NCBI GenBank assembly: GCA_028335865.1
Contig: JAOKTA010000003.1
Span: 1 to 52,499, forward strand
DNA length: 52,499 nucleotides
Source: Candidatus Nitrosopumilus sp.
GTDB lineage: Archaea > Thermoproteota > Nitrososphaeria > Nitrososphaerales > Nitrosopumilaceae
Direction: 5' to 3'
A model generated the notes under the pieces. The model was not told where the DNA came from. It did no database searches and saw only the letters and a list, made by a program, of their open reading frames with translations. This document shows, piece after piece, positions 49,237 through 52,499 of this stretch. A program made the position numbers and the translations under genes. Numbering within the stretch: the first letter of the stretch is position 1; every line of letters begins with the position of its first letter.

Positions 49237-49264
49237 GTATGAACAGTATGAACTGTATGCATAC
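49237..49264. promoter_or_regulatory. Candidate operator GTATGAACAGTATGAACTGTATGCATAC
   Basis: Three GTATG at 9-bp period plus CATAC; same architecture as 47881-47906. Confidence 0.55.
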
Positions 49265-49306
49265 TATTGACATGTGTCATAATAATACTATCCGCATATA
49301 CAGTAC

Positions 49307-49420
49307 ATGAAACAGCAAGTAATTCAAAAGAAAACAAACTCGGAGATCACATTTTTTCCAATAATAATCCGAGAGTTTGAGGATGATGACGAACCAATGT
49401 ACTACGGAGGAAAAGCATGA
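49307..49420 (+). CDS. Small ORF MKQQVIQKKTNSEITFFPIIIREFEDDDEPMYYGGKA
   Basis: First of a run of start/stop-overlapping ORFs. Confidence 0.5.
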   Translation: MKQQVIQKKTNSEITFFPIIIREFEDDDEPMYYGGKA

Positions 49421-49530
49421 CGGTACTGTTTCGAATGAAAAACCATTCACATCGAGACAGCATCCTATCCTCATTTGCAAACCTCAAAGAAAAACTAGAA
49501 GAGTTTGAAAACAAGGGGAATCAAGTTTGA
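49417..49530 (+). CDS. Small ORF MTVLFRMKNHSHRDSILSSFANLKEKLEEFENKGNQV
   Basis: ATGA overlap with 49307 ORF. Confidence 0.5.
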   Translation: MTVLFRMKNHSHRDSILSSFANLKEKLEEFENKGNQV

Positions 49531-49715
49531 AAATAAAGGAACTGAGTTCCAGTGACTTGCAGTCAATTCTTTATTGGTACACCAAGGCATTTGGCGATAG
49601 TGATGAAATACCTGATAATCACAAAAATACATTGATAAAAATTCAAGCAATGGCAATCTATGCAAAAGAAGATGAAGACTGGACTGACAAATTCTTCAAA
49701 AGGAGAATGAGATGA
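49527..49715 (+). CDS. Hypothetical small protein (TTG start)
   Basis: TTGA overlap. Confidence 0.55.
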   Translation: MKIKELSSSDLQSILYWYTKAFGDSDEIPDNHKNTLIKIQAMAIYAKEDEDWTDKFFKRRMR

Positions 49716-49891
49716 AGCAACTGGATTTGGAAAATTTTGAATGCAACATAGGATTGATGGCAAGAGCAAAAGATAATCATGATAATTACGTATTATTCAC
49801 ATTTGAAGATCTTGAAAAAATGATAGAGTATTACAACTCATTCAAAAAAGAATTTAATCAAAAAATGAATCCATCAAGGAATAAAAAATGA
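49712..49891 (+). CDS. Small ORF MKQLDLENFECNIGLMARAKDNHDNYVLFTFEDLEKMIEYYNSFKKEFNQKMNPSRNKK
   Basis: ATGA overlaps on both sides. Confidence 0.55.
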   Translation: MKQLDLENFECNIGLMARAKDNHDNYVLFTFEDLEKMIEYYNSFKKEFNQKMNPSRNKK

Positions 49892-50103
49892 TTAATAATA
49901 ATTTGACATGCCCTCAATGTAATAAAAACAATGTAGCAGTAATCTTCTGGGGATACCCTGGAAACATGGACTGGTATCTGCAGGCAATTAAGAATAAGGA
50001 GATCGTTCCCGGTGGATGTCTTATTGGCAATGATGATTCAAAATGGGAATGTACTGATTGCCATTGGCAATGGGGTACGAGAGATGAGGATGAGGACGAA
50101 TGA
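49888..50103 (+). CDS. Zinc-ribbon protein
   Basis: CPQCNKNNV..WGYPGN..GGCLIGNDDSKWECTDC. Confidence 0.7.
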   Translation: MINNNLTCPQCNKNNVAVIFWGYPGNMDWYLQAIKNKEIVPGGCLIGNDDSKWECTDCHWQWGTRDEDEDE

Positions 50104-50297
50104 AAGGGTTTACTAAAGTTCTTTTTTGGACATTGACTATTATTTTGGGGTTTGTCAATCCAGTAATCAGCGTAATAATGGTAGTGCTGTATTATCTTCC
50201 AAAAATTATCGATGATGCTTGCAAGCCATGTAATGAACCACAAGAAGATTATGAGATGAACTCGTTTTCAGAAGACGTGATAGAGGATATGAAATAG
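50100..50297 (+). CDS. Small membrane protein
   Basis: N-terminal hydrophobic segments; ATGA overlap. Confidence 0.6.
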   Translation: MKGFTKVLFWTLTIILGFVNPVISVIMVVLYYLPKIIDDACKPCNEPQEDYEMNSFSEDVIEDMK

Positions 50298-50590
50298 TGT
50301 CAAATGAAACAGTGGATTCCAAAAAGAAAAGTGCGTCTGAGGCATTTGTTAACTCCTTTGGAGGCTATCCTATAGGGTATGGAGTTGGAATTATTATTTT
50401 ACCACTTTCTATGGGTTGGGTTCAAGAGGATCCATACATGGCAAACATCGCAATTACAGGGGTGTATGCCACAGTGTCTTTTGTCAGGTCATATTTTTTG
50501 AGAAGAATATTCGAGAAGTATGGCATTGATGACAATTTCATCAGGTTGGCTCAAAAAGGCATTAGAAAAATAACGAAGATAATAAAATGA
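50297..50590 (+). CDS. Small two-TM membrane protein (GTG start)
   Basis: 97-aa ORF, overlaps previous stop. Confidence 0.6.
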   Translation: MSNETVDSKKKSASEAFVNSFGGYPIGYGVGIIILPLSMGWVQEDPYMANIAITGVYATVSFVRSYFLRRIFEKYGIDDNFIRLAQKGIRKITKIIK

Positions 50591-50795
50591 CTGACCAAAA
50601 TGAATCAAAAACTGAGGAATCTAAAGTAAATGAAGTCATTATTGTCAAACGAATGACACTGACTAATTGAGAGTAGTAGGTATCAATTCAGCTAAAGTCA
50701 TCTGATGAAATATCAAGGGTTTACTCAAAAAAGCAATCAGTGCTACAGAATTATCCTCCATGACAAGTGATGATAAAAAGTTGGGAACTTCATAA
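50587..50795 (+). pseudogene. Decayed paralog of the 47617 protein
   Basis: TEESKVNEVIIVKRMTLTN* ... VSIQLKSSDEIS / frameshift / GLLKKAISATELSSMTSDDKKLGTS*. Confidence 0.7.
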
Positions 50796-50827
50796 TGTAA
50801 TTTGTAAAATAATTGTTAAAAAATTTG

Positions 50828-52096
50828 TTAATCTAGAATTTTTTGTAAAAATTCAAAAATTCTGTTCGTACGGATTTTGCTATCTGGAATAGAAATTAAA
50901 TCCATAGCAGCATCAATGTCAATAAATCTAATTTTAATTGTGTAATCACGATTTTCTGCTTTATATTCATCAGAAAGGGATTTTGATGTTTTTGGATAAA
51001 TCAAATAACCCTCATTTTTTCCCTGATGGCTCATATAATCTAGCATTTGTCTCAAATCTTCACGTTTGATATTATTAGTTCCATCAGCACTCACACTATC
51101 TTTGTACTTGGTATCTAAGATGTATTTCACATCCACACCATTTTCTTCGTAAATAAAACCATCAGGCTCATTAGATTTTTTTTCACCTAATTTAGATTTC
51201 CAGGATAGAGAACTTTTAGGCTTATTACTTGTTAGTGGATGGTTCTCGGCTATGAGTTTAAAAAAGAATTTTTCAAAGATCTTGTTCATATCTATAAAAA
51301 ATGAATTAACAAATGATGTTTCTTGTTTATAAAAATCAGAAATTCCCATATTTTGGATTATAATTTTACAAAGATCATGTGTTTTTTCATAATATTGATT
51401 TAATCGAGTGTAGTTGAGTTGTTTAAAATGATCCATAGAGATTTTTTTGTACTCTACAAATTGTTCCATTTGTTGAATCATACTATTAAATTCATTTTTT
51501 TTAGAATCAAAATTTGTTAAATCACGACATTGATATAAACAATATAATAAAATCTGATTTTCTAAATTATTATATTCTAATTCATCATATTCGCAAGCAA
51601 ATTTTGCATTTAATGTAGCATCATTTTGAAGTTGTTGAACAAGTAATAATTTTCCTCTCAAACAAGGCATGGAAGTATCTTGATGAAGTACATATGATTT
51701 GTAAAGACCCTGCATAATCAAATTTTTACAATGATGAAGAAAAGAGGAAATTATAATTTCAACCAACATATTGTTTTCATTTTTAAATTTAATTTCACTT
51801 TCAGGTATTAGTTCAACCTCTACATCCCAGGCATAGTTGATGAGTTTTACTAAATTTTGTATGTTTGTAAATTTTGGATTTATAATTACTGAAAAATTGG
51901 TAAATTGTGCAACACCAATTTTACTTTCTGCTTTAAATTCTATTTTTTTTAACCTTTCATTACTTCGAATTGTTAAAAATTTTTTATTTTCTAATTTTTC
52001 TTGTAAAACTAGATCTTCATCGTCCATCAAAATATTCTTTTTATCATATGATAGAGATTGATATTCGCGTAATTCAATTGTTTTATTATTTCCCAT
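50828..52096 (-). CDS. mcrC: McrC, nuclease subunit of McrBC-type type IV restriction system
   Basis: PDGFIYEENGVDVKYILDTKYKDS PD-(D/E)XK; McrB C-terminus immediately upstream. Confidence 0.85.
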   Translation of the reverse strand: MGNNKTIELREYQSLSYDKKNILMDDEDLVLQEKLENKKFLTIRSNERLKKIEFKAESKIGVAQFTNFSVIINPKFTNIQNLVKLINYAWDVEVELIPESEIKFKNENNMLVEIIISSFLHHCKNLIMQGLYKSYVLHQDTSMPCLRGKLLLVQQLQNDATLNAKFACEYDELEYNNLENQILLYCLYQCRDLTNFDSKKNEFNSMIQQMEQFVEYKKISMDHFKQLNYTRLNQYYEKTHDLCKIIIQNMGISDFYKQETSFVNSFFIDMNKIFEKFFFKLIAENHPLTSNKPKSSLSWKSKLGEKKSNEPDGFIYEENGVDVKYILDTKYKDSVSADGTNNIKREDLRQMLDYMSHQGKNEGYLIYPKTSKSLSDEYKAENRDYTIKIRFIDIDAAMDLISIPDSKIRTNRIFEFLQKILD

Positions 52097-52499
52097 TAGT
52101 TTGATGTTAAAATTTTATTAATTGCTGCTTTGAAATTTTCATCATCATTTTTCCAGTCAGATTTTATTTCATCATTTAAACTATCTATAAAATCTGAATT
52201 AAGAATTTTATCTTCTAATTTTTTGTAATCATGATAAAAATAATCTTGCAATAATGGAATAATTTCTACAGCAAATATAGTGCGTAGATCTTCAATATTT
52301 TTACAATCATCCATAAAATAAGAATGGCCAATTTGTTTATCTCTAAATTGTGGGCCTTCGGCTCTAATTCTACTGTTTAATGTAGATAGTAGATTTTTTA
52401 ATGAAATATCGTCTATGGATTTATCTAATTCTTTGAGACCATATTCTGGCATTAGTTCTTCAAAAGCAAATCTTCGTCTTAATGCCGTATCCAGTTGGG
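52096..52499 (-). CDS. mcrB: McrB-type AAA+ GTPase, 3' end only
   Basis: Open minus frame to window edge: QLDTALRRRFAFEELMPEYGL...IGHSYFMDD...EIIPLLQDYFYHDY. Confidence 0.8.
   Translation of the reverse strand, partial: QLDTALRRRFAFEELMPEYGLKELDKSIDDISLKNLLSTLNSRIRAEGPQFRDKQIGHSYFMDDCKNIEDLRTIFAVEIIPLLQDYFYHDYKKLEDKILNSDFIDSLNDEIKSDWKNDDENFKAAINKILTSN

Overview
AT-rich archaeal chromosomal window, most consistent with an ammonia-oxidising Thaumarchaeota (Nitrosopumilus-like) genome. This placement is from gene content and style only. Housekeeping content: purK, purE, threonine ammonia-lyase, ATP:cob(I)alamin adenosyltransferase, SDH membrane subunits, tRNA-Phe, gatC-gatA-gatB, a TIGR00300-type enzyme, aspS, a photolyase-related protein and an NRAMP transporter. 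Between these lie many small CxxC/zinc-ribbon proteins, CFI-box-CTERM surface proteins plus decayed fragments of them, two YDKDG-type pentapeptide-repeat proteins, a deleted tyrosine-recombinase remnant and several structured intergenic elements. The right end (about 43.9-52.5 kb) looks like a defence/accessory island: a Cas4/RecB-like nuclease, a MoxR-type AAA+ ATPase, a hypothetical protein, a VWA protein, a CARF-like wHTH regulator (HFX_2341/DUF6293 type), a DnaQ-like exonuclease, a run of start/stop-overlapping small ORFs ending in a decayed paralog, and McrC with the 3' end of McrB. The most interesting signal is a shared composite palindrome, (GTATG-N4)n-GTATGCATAC, in two intergenic promoters of this island (about 47,881-47,906 and 49,237-49,264). 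It is a plausible operator for the CARF-like regulator. No CRISPR array was seen. All family calls come from reading motifs, with no database search.
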